Positions 33,564 to 43,643 of a DNA stretch of 56,710 nucleotides are shown in pieces. Location: positions 1 through 56,710 of the forward strand of contig CALWXR010000009.1 in assembly GCA_944385535.1 (NCBI GenBank). The letters are read 5' to 3'. The translations under genes were made by a program, and so were the position numbers. The notes under the pieces were generated by a model. The model was not told the origin of the DNA, did no database searches, and saw only the letters and a program-made list of their open reading frames with translations. The stretch is from an uncultured Oscillospiraceae bacterium. Its GTDB lineage: Bacteria; Bacillota; Clostridia; Oscillospirales; Oscillospiraceae. Every line of letters begins with the position of its first letter. Positions within the stretch are counted from its first letter, which is position 1.

Positions 33564-33831
33564 GGGTATCTTCTCCTTTCAAATCGGAAATCCACAGCAG
33601 CAGCTCCTCCAAAACCGAGACGTTCAGCTGGTAGAAAATGTATTTGCCCTCCCGGGTGTCGCTGATCAGGTCCGCCTCTTTCAGCAGGGACAGATGCCGG
33701 GAGATGGCGGCGGCGGTGATATCAAAGTGCTGGCCGATTTCCCCGGCGGACAGGGGGCCGGATTTCAGCAGGTTCAGAATCTCCCGCCGGGTGGGATCCG
33801 CCAGGGCCTTCATGGTTTGCTGCAAGCCCAT
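33553..33831 (-). CDS. ArsR family repressor, SdpR-like
   Basis: 92 aa from the ATG at 33831, 7 bases after AAAGGAGG. Winged HTH: 'ALADPTRREILNLLKSGPLSAGEIGQHFDITAAAISRHLSLLKEADLI' then the wing 'SDTREGKYIFYQLN'. It has no metal-binding cysteines, which fits SdpR rather than metal sensors. As in Bacillus, it probably represses its own operon until the membrane protein SdpI captures it. A 20-bp A/T palindrome lies at its transcription start. Confidence 0.9.
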   Translation of the reverse strand: MGLQQTMKALADPTRREILNLLKSGPLSAGEIGQHFDITAAAISRHLSLLKEADLISDTREGKYIFYQLNVSVLEELLLWISDLKGEDTHDR

Positions 33832-33853
33832 GGGATTGCCTCCTTTATTTAGC

Positions 33854-33873
33854 ATTTAAGTTAATTGTTAAAT
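33854..33873. promoter_or_regulatory. Operator of the sdpR-like repressor
   Basis: ATTTAA and TTAAAT arms around 8 bases, immediately downstream of the -10 element and so across the transcription start. Confidence 0.7.
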
Positions 33874-33875
33874 AA

Positions 33876-33904
33876 AGTGTACCATGGAAAAGGGGATTTG
33901 TCAA
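33876..33904 (-). promoter_or_regulatory. Promoter of the sdpR-yhfC-sdpI operon
   Basis: Minus-strand TTGACA (33899-33904), 17 bases, TACACT (33876-33881). Confidence 0.8.
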
Positions 33905-34018
33905 GGGGAAGATGGCTACTTCCCTCATGTCATGCAGTCGGGAGATCTACCCATTTACGGTCAGCAGGTACTCGGATGGTTTCTGCTGCCCAACCAACGA
34001 GGGTTTCAGGTTCCGTAG

Positions 34019-34210
34019 GTGCGTGGATCTCTCGACTGCGCTCGAGATGACAAATTTTTTACTGCGTGCCATTGAACGGAGCGCATTCCGCGAGGGAGTG
34101 CGTGGATTCCTCGACTACGCTCGGGATGACAAATTTTATACTGAATGCCATTGAACGGGGCGTATTCCGCAGGGGAGTGCGTTGCTCTCTCGACTGCGCT
34201 CCGAATGACA
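34019..34210. repeat. 79-bp tandem repeat, about 2.4 copies
   Basis: Units begin at 34019, 34098 and 34177, each with GTGCGT(G/T)G and CTCGACTnCGCTC..ATGACA; between them lies GCCATTGAACGG(A/G)GCG. Copy 3 stops after the first third. The CTCGACTGCGCTCGAGATGACA-type core is itself nearly palindromic. The 360-bp interval 33905-34269 holds this repeat and no gene. Confidence 0.85.
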
Positions 34211-34269
34211 GCGGGGAGCGGTGAGAAGGCAACGAACCGCCCCGGTGATCCAGGCGGTCCGTCATAATC

Positions 34270-34704
34270 TTATTCGGTAAGGGAAGTGAAGATCAGTTCC
34301 TCATATCCCGTTTCCGGGTCCTGCTCCCTATCATAGCCCACCCCGGGAAGCGCTCCGATCACCAGCTCACAGGTGGTGTTGATGACGCACCCGGGGCACA
34401 GGTGGCCGCCGATGGTGGTTAAGTCCTCTTTGGACAGGGCGATGTGCAGATGGCACCGCTTTTCGCTGACGGTGCCGTTTAAGCTGACAATTTCGCAGTG
34501 GTCGTTGACCTCCCGAACGGTCACGCCGCTGGCATCCCGAAGGCGGCCCCGGGAGATGCAGCCCACGGCGGACAGCACCACCCCGGCGGCAATGTGCTTT
34601 TCCCGGCAGACTTCCTGAATGGACAGCAGCAGATCCTCTCCCCGCCGCAGCCGCAGGCAGTGAATCTTCAGGGGCCCTTGGGCAGAAAGTATGCTGTTTT
34701 CCAT
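34270..34704 (-). CDS. PPC/DUF296 domain protein
   Basis: 144 aa, a single PPC domain of the type attached to AT-hook proteins in plants but free-standing in bacteria. Typical pieces are 'LRLRRGEDLLLSIQEVC', 'GVVLSAVGCISRGRLRD' and 'HLHIALSKEDLTTIGGHLCPGCVINTTCEL', the last with conserved His/Gly. Bacterial members form trimers with an unknown ligand. It follows a nitroreductase gene by 3 bases, hence cotranscribed. It lacks a DNA-binding hook. Confidence 0.85.
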   Translation of the reverse strand: MENSILSAQGPLKIHCLRLRRGEDLLLSIQEVCREKHIAAGVVLSAVGCISRGRLRDASGVTVREVNDHCEIVSLNGTVSEKRCHLHIALSKEDLTTIGGHLCPGCVINTTCELVIGALPGVGYDREQDPETGYEELIFTSLTE

Positions 34705-34707
34705 GGC

Positions 34708-35238
34708 TCACTCCTGATAGCTGACCAGTGCGGTCAGGTCTTTCCGCTTTTTGGGGCGCAGGGGATCGTCCTCCTTGGCATAGCCCAGGGCGATCACCAG
34801 CCTGACGGGCTTGGTCAGGCCGCAGATCCCCCGGATTTTCTCATCGTCCAGCCAGCCTAAAATGCAGCTGGCAAGACCCTGGGCGGCGGCTTCGGCGGTG
34901 AGATAGGCCACGGCAATGCCGATGTCCATGGACCGGTAGTCGTTGCTCTTGACCTTGGCCCCCAGGGCGGCGGATTTTACATAGGAATCCTCGGATACCA
35001 CGATCATCACCGGGGCCTGGGCGGCGAACTTGTTCATGCCCATGCCGGTGACGGCGGCGGCTACCTTTTTGGCGGACGCGCCCTGACAAACGGTGAAGTG
35101 GTAGGGCTGACCGTTGCAGGCGGAAGGGGCCAGGCGGGCGGCCTCCAGAACCGCGTTCAGCTTTTCCGGTTCTACGCAGCGGCCTTCTTCATAGCTGCGG
35201 CAGGACTGCCGGGTTTGGGCGATTTCCAGAAAATTCAT
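34708..35238 (-). CDS. Nitroreductase family flavoprotein
   Basis: 176 aa from the ATG at 35238 with AGGAGG upstream. FMN-dependent NAD(P)H oxidoreductase; the phosphate-binding start 'RQSCRSYEEGR' (about residues 9-19), 'ARLAPSACNGQPYHFTVC' and 'GYAKEDDPLRPKKRKDLTALV' are characteristic. The physiological substrate (quinone, nitro compound, enone or other) cannot be told. It forms a two-gene operon with the PPC-domain gene. Confidence 0.9.
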   Translation of the reverse strand: MNFLEIAQTRQSCRSYEEGRCVEPEKLNAVLEAARLAPSACNGQPYHFTVCQGASAKKVAAAVTGMGMNKFAAQAPVMIVVSEDSYVKSAALGAKVKSNDYRSMDIGIAVAYLTAEAAAQGLASCILGWLDDEKIRGICGLTKPVRLVIALGYAKEDDPLRPKKRKDLTALVSYQE

Positions 35239-35266
35239 AGGGCTGCCTCCTAATTTGGTTTCTTTT

Positions 35267-35295
35267 AGTATAGCATTTGTATTCAGCTTCCGCAA
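35267..35295 (-). promoter_or_regulatory. Promoter of the nitroreductase-PPC operon
   Basis: Minus-strand TTGCGG (35290-35295), 17 bases, TATACT (35267-35272). Confidence 0.75.
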
Positions 35296-35301
35296 GGGGC
35301 T

Positions 35302-35940
35302 TCAAGCGCCCAGATCCAGGCGGCCATAAAACCGGATGGACAGATACCAGGACAGTCCCAAAACCGCGGGGGTGGGCAGAAAAAGTTTGAACATGGTTTC
35401 CGAGAACATCTCATAGGGAAGGGCAAAGGACAACAGCAAAGACAACAGCAAAAAGAGGACGAGCAGAACCACAAGAAGAAAACCAAACACATACTGCCCG
35501 GTGGAGACGCCGAACAGGCACATTAGGGGCATATACAGGCTGAGAAGCAGACAGCCCCCGAAGAACAGGAAGTAGGCCATCGCGCCTATGGCTTCCCACT
35601 GAAAGCCGCCGAAACGGTGGAGCGTCCACCCTTGCATTACCAGGACCCAAGCGACGGAAACGGCTCCCGCGATCAGACCGATCAGGTATTTTTCGGAGAT
35701 CTGCATGGCCCGGGAGTAGGGAAGGGCGCAGGCATACACATCCCATCGGCTTCCCCGATCCGCCTGCATCAGATAAAAGGACAGGTTAAACCCCACACAA
35801 CAGGGGTACACCAGAAAAAAGCCGTTCCTTGCCAGCGTTTCGGATAGCAGGGGAATGGCGCTGACGGTCAAGGCCAGCAGGAAGATCCAGGTGTATTTTT
35901 TGCGAATCAGATACCAGTCTTTCAACAGCAGGGCACCCAT
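35302..35940 (-). CDS. ABC-2 type transporter permease
   Basis: 212 aa from the ATG at 35940 (GGAGG upstream). About six membrane segments. The N-terminal 'MGALLLKDWYLIRKKYTWIF' and 'YPCCVGFNLSFYLMQADRGSRWDVYACALPYSR' match the small ABC-2 permeases (ABC2_membrane_5 type) that accompany YtrA-regulated ATPases. The preceding ATPase gene ends one base before this start codon, so translation is coupled. The exported compound is unknown; many such systems respond to cell-wall-active peptides. Confidence 0.88.
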   Translation of the reverse strand: MGALLLKDWYLIRKKYTWIFLLALTVSAIPLLSETLARNGFFLVYPCCVGFNLSFYLMQADRGSRWDVYACALPYSRAMQISEKYLIGLIAGAVSVAWVLVMQGWTLHRFGGFQWEAIGAMAYFLFFGGCLLLSLYMPLMCLFGVSTGQYVFGFLLVVLLVLFLLLSLLLSFALPYEMFSETMFKLFLPTPAVLGLSWYLSIRFYGRLDLGA

Positions 35941-35941
35941 A

Positions 35942-36784
35942 TTATCGTTCCTCCTTGGTAAGCAGAATAAACAGTTCCTCAATGCCAACCGGCTTTACAT
36001 CCAAAAGGCCGGAGAGCGCCTCCCGGTTTACCAGAGCCTGAACCCCGTAGGGGTTGACCCGCTTGCCCAGAACCGCCTCCTGGGGCAGGGCCAGCAAATC
36101 CTCCTGGGTGCAGTGGAGCAGACCGTATTGTTCCAGGAGCCGGTCTTTTTCCTCCACAAGCAGCAGCTTGCCCCGGTGAAGGAAGGCGATGTAATCGCAT
36201 AGCTTTTCCAGATCGCTGACAATGTGGGAGGAGACCAGAGCGGCGTGTTCCTCGTCCTGGGTAAATTCTCGCAGAAGATCCAGCAGGCGGTCCCGCACCA
36301 GGGGATCCAGGCCGCTGGTGGCCTCGTCCAGAATCAGCAGCTTAGGGCGATGGGCCAGGGCAATGACGATTCCAAGCCTCATTTTAGTGCCCCGGGAGAA
36401 GGTTTTGAAGGGGGCGGACTGGGGAATGTCAAACGCTTCCAGCAGGGCCTGGTAGTATCCGCCGTCCCAACGATGATAGGTCAGGGCCATGACTTTGCCC
36501 ACCTGGCGGGCGTTGAAGCAGTCCGGGATTCCCACCTCGTCCAGGACTACCCCAATATCCTGCTTGGTCAGATGGAGCTTCTCTCGATTGTCTTTTCCCA
36601 GGATGGTGACGGTTCCCTTGTCCCGGTGGATGATATCCAAAATCAGTTTGATCAGCGTGGACTTACCGGCCCCGTTTTCCCCCACAAGCCCCAGAATACA
36701 GCCTCCGGGAAGGGTCAGGTTCACATCTTCCAGACAGAAGTCCGGGAAGTTCTTGGTGAGATTACGAATTTCCAAAGCGTTCAT
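35942..36784 (-). CDS. ABC transporter ATP-binding protein
   Basis: 280 aa from the ATG at 36784. Walker A 'GENGAGKST' (about residues 35-43), signature 'FSRGTKMRLG' (a variant of LSGGQ usual in this subfamily) near 128 and Walker B 'LLILDEATSGLDP' near 147, followed by the H-loop His in 'LVSSHIVSDLEKL'. It energises the permease encoded after it. It overlaps the upstream ytrA-type regulator by 4 bases. Confidence 0.93.
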   Translation of the reverse strand: MNALEIRNLTKNFPDFCLEDVNLTLPGGCILGLVGENGAGKSTLIKLILDIIHRDKGTVTILGKDNREKLHLTKQDIGVVLDEVGIPDCFNARQVGKVMALTYHRWDGGYYQALLEAFDIPQSAPFKTFSRGTKMRLGIVIALAHRPKLLILDEATSGLDPLVRDRLLDLLREFTQDEEHAALVSSHIVSDLEKLCDYIAFLHRGKLLLVEEKDRLLEQYGLLHCTQEDLLALPQEAVLGKRVNPYGVQALVNREALSGLLDVKPVGIEELFILLTKEER

Positions 36785-37161
36785 AGGGATTCCTCCTCCA
36801 GACACAGCTGTACCATGGAAGCCAGTTCTTCAGCGCTTAAGCCGCAGGAGCGGGCAAGCTGCCGGACTTGCTCCAAATGATCCTCGATTTGCCTGAGCGT
36901 CTCCTCCCGAAGAAGCTGGGTGTTCTTCGGGGCCACAAAGCAGCCCTTCCCGGGAACGGCATAGAGAAACCCTTCTTTTTCCAGCTCCTCATAGGCCCGC
37001 TTGGTGGTGATGAAGCTGATGCGCAGGTCTCTTGCCAGCCCCCGGATGGAAGGAAGCTGGGTATGCGGGGCAAGTTCTCCGCTGATGATCTTGCCCTTGA
37101 TTTGGGAATAGATCTGATCGTAGATGGGCGTGCCGCCGGTGTTGTCAATGAAGATGTGCAT
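36781..37161 (-). CDS. GntR family regulator, YtrA subfamily
   Basis: 126 aa. Winged HTH of the GntR kind: 'PIYDQIYSQIKGKIISGELAPHTQLPSIRGLARDLRISFITTKRAYEELEKEGFLYAVPGKGCFV' spans about residues 12-75, and the short C-terminal helical part is typical of YtrA-type regulators of ABC genes. It is first in a three-gene operon with the ATPase and permease. A 37-base palindrome lies over its -10 element, so autorepression is likely. Confidence 0.92.
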   Translation of the reverse strand: MHIFIDNTGGTPIYDQIYSQIKGKIISGELAPHTQLPSIRGLARDLRISFITTKRAYEELEKEGFLYAVPGKGCFVAPKNTQLLREETLRQIEDHLEQVRQLARSCGLSAEELASMVQLCLEEESL

Positions 37162-37173
37162 TTCATCACCTCT

Positions 37174-37210
37174 GTAGCTACTGTGTATAATGATTATATA
37201 CAGTAGTTAC
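37174..37210. promoter_or_regulatory. Large palindromic operator of the YtrA-type regulator
   Basis: A 37-base near-perfect palindrome centred on 37192: GTA-CTACTGT-TATAAT on each side with three mismatched pairs. It covers the -10 hexamer and much of the spacer of the operon promoter. Confidence 0.85.
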
Positions 37211-37221
37211 AGTTTTGTCAA
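37193..37221 (-). promoter_or_regulatory. Promoter of the ytrA-ABC operon
   Basis: Minus-strand consensus TTGACA (37216-37221), 17 bases, TATAAT (37193-37198). Confidence 0.9.
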
Positions 37222-37226
37222 TAGGA

Positions 37227-37258
37227 AACCGGCAAGTTCCCGAAGAAACCTGCCGGTT
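37227..37258. terminator. Terminator of the ilv/leu operon
   Basis: Stem AACCGGCA (37227-37234) with TGCCGGTT (37251-37258), plus A/T flanks; located after the stop of the last gene of the minus-strand amino acid operon. Confidence 0.65.
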
Positions 37259-37267
37259 TTGTAATAA

Positions 37268-38467
37268 TCATTGTTTCGCCAAAAGTCCGTCAATGAACTG
37301 TCGGGCGGCCCGGGCGGAGCGGCCTCCCCGGTTCAGGGCGAAGCGCTCGGCCTCCTGGTCCAGCTGGGCTTGGTCCATGGCAATGCCATGCTCTTTTGCC
37401 AGATGGCGGACGATGCCAAGGTAAGTGTCCTTATTGGGCTTCTGGAAGGTCACCTGGATGCCGAACCGCTCGGATAGAGACAGGATCTCCTGCATGGTGT
37501 CGTTGCGGTGGATGTCGTCTCCGTCCCGGTCAGAGAAGCTTTCCTTTACCAGATGCCGCCGGTTGGAGGTGGCGTAGATCACCACGTTCTTGGATTTGGC
37601 GGAGACGCTGCCCTCCAGAATGGCCTTCAGGGCGCTGAAGTTATCGTCGTCCTTCTGGAAGGACAGGTCGTCGATGAACAAGATGAACTTCAGCGGATTG
37701 TGGCCCAGTTCATCCAGGATCCCCGGGATGGCGTGAAGCTGTTCCTTGCGCACCTCCAGGATCCGCAGGCCCCGGTCGCCCAGCTCGTTGACCACCGCCT
37801 TTACAGTGGAGGATTTGCCGGTTCCCGCGTCGCCGGTGAGCAGGATATTGGCGGCGGGCTTTCCCTCCAGCAGGGCAACGGTGTTGTCCAGAATGATCCG
37901 CTGCTCCCGCTTGTAGTCGATGAGAGAGGACAGGCGGATGGGATCCGGGTGAAGCACCGGGACGATTTTTTTCTGCTCGTCAATATAAAACATCCGGTGC
38001 TTGGCGTAAATGCCGTAGCCGTACAGACCGATGTTGGCGCACCGCTCCCGGTAGCTGGCGGCTATGTCCACATGCTTTACCCCGAAGCCGGGAAGATAGC
38101 CCTCCCAGGCAAGGCCCTGGCGAAGGGTTTCGGGGGTCAGGTCTGCCGCCGACTGCAAAATGGACAGCTCCTGTGTGACATTCGCCTCCATTTCCGGCCA
38201 GGCGGACGCTCCCTTGCCGATCATGCGGATGTAGGCGTTTTCATCGTTGTTGACAATGTGCTGGATGTAGCCTGCCAGCGTCCGCTTTTCCGTGGCATAG
38301 AAGGTGGCTGCAAAGGAGGCGTATTTGGCAACGGACTGGGCGGTGGAACTTTGATCCAGGCTGTCTAAGTAGGCCCGCAATGAGGCAATCACCGGGTCTT
38401 GAAGCAGGGCGTGGAAAATCGCCAGGGAGCCCAGGCGGATGTTCAGCTCATACAGTCCGGTGTTCAT
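37268..38467 (-). CDS. DUF815 family AAA ATPase
   Basis: 399 aa. N-terminal ~190 residues are helical without a recognised domain; the C-terminal part is an AAA-type ATPase with Walker A '[11 protein letters not shown]' (about residues 209-219), Walker B '[10 protein letters not shown]' and a sensor region '[13 protein letters not shown]'. DUF815 proteins are widespread in Firmicutes but have no settled function. It overlaps the end of ilvD by 4 bases and so is cotranscribed with the branched-chain operon. A metabolic link is inference only. Confidence 0.88.
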   Translation of the reverse strand: MNTGLYELNIRLGSLAIFHALLQDPVIASLRAYLDSLDQSSTAQSVAKYASFAATFYATEKRTLAGYIQHIVNNDENAYIRMIGKGASAWPEMEANVTQELSILQSAADLTPETLRQGLAWEGYLPGFGVKHVDIAASYRERCANIGLYGYGIYAKHRMFYIDEQKKIVPVLHPDPIRLSSLIDYKREQRIILDNTVALLEGKPAANILLTGDAGTGKSSTVKAVVNELGDRGLRILEVRKEQLHAIPGILDELGHNPLKFILFIDDLSFQKDDDNFSALKAILEGSVSAKSKNVVIYATSNRRHLVKESFSDRDGDDIHRNDTMQEILSLSERFGIQVTFQKPNKDTYLGIVRHLAKEHGIAMDQAQLDQEAERFALNRGGRSARAARQFIDGLLAKQ

Positions 38468-40122
38468 AGGTTCAAAATCGCACCTTTCGCGCCGCTGGAC
38501 ACCAGGGCGGCGTAGCGTTTCAGATAGCCGGACAGAGGCTTGGTCTTGGGCTTAAATTCTGCCAGCCGCTGTTTCATTTCCTCATCGCTGATCTTCAGCT
38601 CCAGCTTGGAACCCGGAATGTCGATGGAGATGATGTCCCCCTCCCGGACGATGCCGATAGGCCCGCCGGAGGCGGCTTCCGGGGACACGTGGCCGATGCA
38701 GGCCCCACGGGTGGCGCCAGAGAACCGGCCGTCGGTAATCAATGCCACGCTGTTGCCTAAGCCCATGCCCATAATGGCGGAGGTGGGGTTCAGCATTTCC
38801 CGCATGCCGGGGCCGCCCTTGGGGCCTTCGTAGCGGATGACTACCACGTCCCCGGGGTGGATGCGGCCTTCGTTGATGGCGGCCTGGGCCTCTTCCTCAC
38901 AGTCAAACACCCGGGCGGGGCCTTCGTGAACCAGCATTTCCGGCAGCACCGCGCTGCGCTTGACCACGCTGCCCTCGGGAGCCAGGTTGCCCCGAAGCAC
39001 GGCGATGCCCCCGGTGGGGGAGTAGGGGTTCTCCACCGTGCGGATCACGGTTTCGTCCCGGTTGACGGCGGAGGCGATGTTTTCCCCCAGGGTCTTGCCG
39101 GTGACGGTCATCACCGAGGTATCCAGCAGATCCAATTTGGTAAGCTCCTTCAGCACCGCGTATACGCCGCCGGCTTCGTTCAGGTCCTCCATATAGGTGG
39201 GGCCGGCAGGGGCCAGATGGCACAGATTGGGGGTTTTCGCGCTGATCTCATTGGCCATGTCCAGGTTGAATTCCACCTGGCATTCGTTGGCGATGGCGGG
39301 CAGATGGAGCATGGAGTTGGTGGAGCAGCCAAGGGCCATGTCGGCGGTGAGGGCGTTGCGAATGGCGGCGGCGGTCATAATATCTCTGGGCCGGATGTTC
39401 TTTTTCACCAGCTCCATCACCTGCATGCCCGCGTGCTTGGCAAGCTCGATCCGGGCGGAGTAGACCGCCGGGATGGTGCCGTTGCCTTTCAGGCCCATGC
39501 CCAGCACCTCCGTCAGGCAGTTCATGGAGTTGGCGGTGTACATGCCGGAGCAGGAGCCGCAGGTGGGGCAGGTGCCCTCCTCGCAGACCTTCAGGTGGGC
39601 TTCATCGATTTTACCGGCGTTGTAGGCGCCGATGGCTTCGAACATGCTGCTCAGGCTGGTTTTCTTCCCGTCCACCCGGCCTGCCAGCATGGGGCCGCCG
39701 CTGACAAAAATGGTGGGGATGTTCACCCGGGCGGCGGCCATAAGCAGGCCCGGCACGTTCTTATCACAGTTGGGAACCATCACCGCCCCGTCAAAGCCGT
39801 GGGCCCGAAGCATGGACTCGGTGGAGTCGGCGATCAGATCCCGGGTGACCAGGGAGTATTTCATACCCTCGTGGCCCATGGCGATGCCGTCGCACACGGC
39901 AATGGCCGGGAATACGATGGGGGTGCCTCCGGCCATGGCTACGCCCAGCTTGACCGCGTCTACGATCTTGTCCAGGTTCATATGGCCGGGGACGATCTCA
40001 TTATAGGAGCTGACCACGGCGATCAGGGGACGCTGCTGCTCCTCGGCAGTCAGGCCCAGGGCGTGATACAGGCTGCGGTGGGCGGCGTTCTGGGGACCGT
40101 TGACAATGGTATCTTTAATCAT
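38464..40122 (-). CDS. ilvD: Dihydroxy-acid dehydratase
   Basis: 552 aa. Fe-S enzyme dehydrating 2,3-dihydroxy-isovalerate and -methylvalerate, the penultimate step to valine and isoleucine. The cluster cysteines are in '[12 protein letters not shown]' and '[21 protein letters not shown]'; '[19 protein letters not shown]' near the end is the family signature. It is downstream of ilvC, separated by 236 bases that hold a MITE-like palindrome, so full transcription may depend on reading through that structure. Confidence 0.97.
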   Translation of the reverse strand: MIKDTIVNGPQNAAHRSLYHALGLTAEEQQRPLIAVVSSYNEIVPGHMNLDKIVDAVKLGVAMAGGTPIVFPAIAVCDGIAMGHEGMKYSLVTRDLIADSTESMLRAHGFDGAVMVPNCDKNVPGLLMAAARVNIPTIFVSGGPMLAGRVDGKKTSLSSMFEAIGAYNAGKIDEAHLKVCEEGTCPTCGSCSGMYTANSMNCLTEVLGMGLKGNGTIPAVYSARIELAKHAGMQVMELVKKNIRPRDIMTAAAIRNALTADMALGCSTNSMLHLPAIANECQVEFNLDMANEISAKTPNLCHLAPAGPTYMEDLNEAGGVYAVLKELTKLDLLDTSVMTVTGKTLGENIASAVNRDETVIRTVENPYSPTGGIAVLRGNLAPEGSVVKRSAVLPEMLVHEGPARVFDCEEEAQAAINEGRIHPGDVVVIRYEGPKGGPGMREMLNPTSAIMGMGLGNSVALITDGRFSGATRGACIGHVSPEAASGGPIGIVREGDIISIDIPGSKLELKISDEEMKQRLAEFKPKTKPLSGYLKRYAALVSSGAKGAILNL

Positions 40123-40155
40123 ACAGCATTCCTGCTTTCTTTTTTGAATTTACAG

Positions 40156-40180
40156 AAGGAGGGGCAGGACGCCCCTCCTT
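40156..40180. repeat. Hairpin upstream of ilvD
   Basis: Perfect 10-bp stem AAGGAGGGGC (40156-40165) with its complement (40171-40180). There is no convincing U-run on the minus side, so it may slow or process the transcript rather than end it. Confidence 0.6.
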
Positions 40181-40192
40181 AAGTGGAAGATT

Positions 40193-41432
<1,240 letters not shown>

Positions 41433-41460
41433 TCAGAGGGTTTTCCCTCAGAGAAAATGA

Positions 41461-41967
41461 TTATAAATTGGTGACCCTGCGAATGGTGGTGCCGCCTCGC
41501 TGCAAGGTGACGATGCCCGTGCGGCAGATCTCCATGATCTCAAAATCCCGCATCAGATCGATGAAATTGTCGATCTTCCGGCTGTCTCCCACCATTTGGA
41601 TCATGATGGACTCCTTGGTATAGTCCACCATTTTGCCTTCGTAGGCGTCGGAGGCGGAACGGATGTCCCCCCGGACGTCCGGGTCGTTTTTTACCTTAAT
41701 GAGCAGCAGCTCCCGGCTGACGGTCTCCAAATCGCCCAGCTCTGCCACGGATACCACGTCCGGCAGCTTGTACAGCTGGTTAATCAGCTGCTCCTTCTTG
41801 ATTTCATCCCCTTCGGACTGGACGGTGATCCGGGAGAAAGCCTCGGACTCCGTCTCCGACACGGTCAGGGACGCGATGTTAAACTGACGGCGGCGGAACA
41901 TGCTGGTGACCCGGTTCAGAACGCCGAATTGATTATTGACCAAAATGGCTACGGTAAATTTCTTCAT
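41461..41967 (-). CDS. ilvN: Acetolactate synthase small subunit
   Basis: 168 aa. Regulatory subunit: an N-terminal ACT domain ('TVAILVNNQFGVLNRVTSMFRRRQFNIASLTV', about residues 4-35) binds valine, and a C-terminal half activates IlvB. The ATG at 41967 follows the ilvB TGA by one base; AAGGA lies inside the ilvB end, so translation is coupled. A TTG at 41979 could add four residues. Confidence 0.95.
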   Translation of the reverse strand: MKKFTVAILVNNQFGVLNRVTSMFRRRQFNIASLTVSETESEAFSRITVQSEGDEIKKEQLINQLYKLPDVVSVAELGDLETVSRELLLIKVKNDPDVRGDIRSASDAYEGKMVDYTKESIMIQMVGDSRKIDNFIDLMRDFEIMEICRTGIVTLQRGGTTIRRVTNL

Positions 41968-41968
41968 A

Positions 41969-43639
41969 TCAGTCACCAATCCTTACAATGATATCATCCA
42001 TGGAACCGCCGGGGGGCAGCATGGGCAGAACGAACTCGTCCTTGTCAATGGCGCAGTCAATGAGATAGGGGCCGTCACAGGCGAAGGCTTCCGTGAACGC
42101 GCCTTCCAGCTCCTCCAAAGTCAGAACCCGGCTTGCCTGGGCGCCGAACGCCTGGGCCAGCTTCACAAAGTCGGTCTGCCGGGCGTCCAGGTTGGTGTTG
42201 GAGTAGTGCTTGTCAAAAAACAGGGTCTGCCACTGGCGAACCATGCCCAGCACCCCGTTGTTCAGAAGCAGGATGACCAGGGGAATCCTGTGGGAAACGG
42301 CGGTAGCCAGCTCGTTCAGGTTCATGCCGAAGCTGCCGTCGCCGGTGACCAGAACCGTCCGTTCGCCGGTGCCCAGGGCCGCGCCCATGGCGGCGCCCAT
42401 GCCGAAGCCCATGGTGCCCAGACCGCCGCTGGAAATAAACCGGCGGGTGGTTTTCAGGTTCAGGTACTGAGCGGCCCACATCTGGTGCTGGCCTACATCG
42501 GTGGCCACCGGGGTGTTTTCTCCCAGGCGGTGGTTCAGGGCGCTGATCACGTTCCGGGGGGTCATGCCCTCCCGGCTGTCCAAGCCGGCGGCTTCCTCCT
42601 CCTGCAGCATAGCGATCTGGGCCTGCCAATCGGGGTGTTTCGCGGAATTCACCAAAGGCAGCAGCTTTTGCAATGTTTTCTTCACATCCCCCCGGAGGCC
42701 GTGGACGGGATTTACGGTTTTGCCCAGCTCCGCGCCATCTACGTCGATGTGGACGATTTTCGTCCCCACCGCGAACTTGGCCCGGTCGCCGGTGACCCGG
42801 TCGTTGAACCGGCAGCCCAGGGCAATGATTACATCCGCGTGATGCATGGCCATGCTGCAGGCGTAGTGACCGTGCATGCCCTGCATGCCCAAAAACCGGG
42901 GATAGTCCGTGGGGATCCCGGAGACGCCCATCAAAGAGCAACCGATGGGCGCGTCGATCCGCTCCGCCAGGGCTAGAAGCTCATCCTGGGCCTCGCTGGT
43001 GATCAGACCGCCGCCGAAGTACAAAAAGGGCCGCTGGGCGCTGTTGATACACGCCGCTGCCTGATGAATGCGGATCTCCTTAGCGGGCTGGGCCGGATCC
43101 GGCTGAACCAGAGGCTGGGGAGCGTATTCTCCCATGGCGATCTGCACATCCTTGGGAATGTCCACGAGCACCGGGCCGGGGCGGCCGGATTTTGCCAATC
43201 GGAAGGCCTCCCGGATGGTGTCCGCCAGGTTCTCCACCCTGCCTACAAAGTAATTGTGCTTGGTGATGGGCAGGGTGACGCCAGTGATGTCGATCTCCTG
43301 GAAGCCGTCGGTGCCGATGGTGGTGTTGGGCACGTTGCCGGTGATGGCTACCAGGGGAACGGAATCTAAGTAGGCGGTGGCGATGCCGGTGACCAGGTTG
43401 GTGGCCCCGGGGCCGGAGGTGGCGATACACACGCCCACCTTTCCGGTGGCGCGGGCGTAGCCATCGGCGGCGTGGGAAGCCCCCTGCTCATGGGCAGTGA
43501 GCACGTGCTTCAGCTCGCCGCTGAACTTATACAGGGAGTCATAGATGTTGATGACCTGTCCGCCGGGGTAGCCGAATACCACATCGACGCCCTGCTCGAT
43601 CAAAGTGCGGACAAGGATATCGGAACCGGATAGTTTCAT
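41969..43639 (-). CDS. ilvB: Acetolactate synthase large subunit
   Basis: 556 aa ThDP enzyme that joins pyruvate with pyruvate or 2-oxobutyrate, first common step to valine/leucine and isoleucine. The catalytic Glu is in 'LTAHEQGASHAADGYAR' (about residue 50) and the ThDP/Mg motif is 'GDGSFGMNLNELATAVSHRIPLVILLLNN' (about 430-458). An FAD domain lies between. It is 4 bases after leuB and is followed by its regulatory subunit. Confidence 0.97.
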   Translation of the reverse strand: MKLSGSDILVRTLIEQGVDVVFGYPGGQVINIYDSLYKFSGELKHVLTAHEQGASHAADGYARATGKVGVCIATSGPGATNLVTGIATAYLDSVPLVAITGNVPNTTIGTDGFQEIDITGVTLPITKHNYFVGRVENLADTIREAFRLAKSGRPGPVLVDIPKDVQIAMGEYAPQPLVQPDPAQPAKEIRIHQAAACINSAQRPFLYFGGGLITSEAQDELLALAERIDAPIGCSLMGVSGIPTDYPRFLGMQGMHGHYACSMAMHHADVIIALGCRFNDRVTGDRAKFAVGTKIVHIDVDGAELGKTVNPVHGLRGDVKKTLQKLLPLVNSAKHPDWQAQIAMLQEEEAAGLDSREGMTPRNVISALNHRLGENTPVATDVGQHQMWAAQYLNLKTTRRFISSGGLGTMGFGMGAAMGAALGTGERTVLVTGDGSFGMNLNELATAVSHRIPLVILLLNNGVLGMVRQWQTLFFDKHYSNTNLDARQTDFVKLAQAFGAQASRVLTLEELEGAFTEAFACDGPYLIDCAIDKDEFVLPMLPPGGSMDDIIVRIGD

Positions 43640-43643
43640 GCCA

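Noticed and set aside
34019-34210. CRISPR array
   Set aside because: Units are contiguous 79-bp tandem copies without unique spacers, and no cas gene is present.
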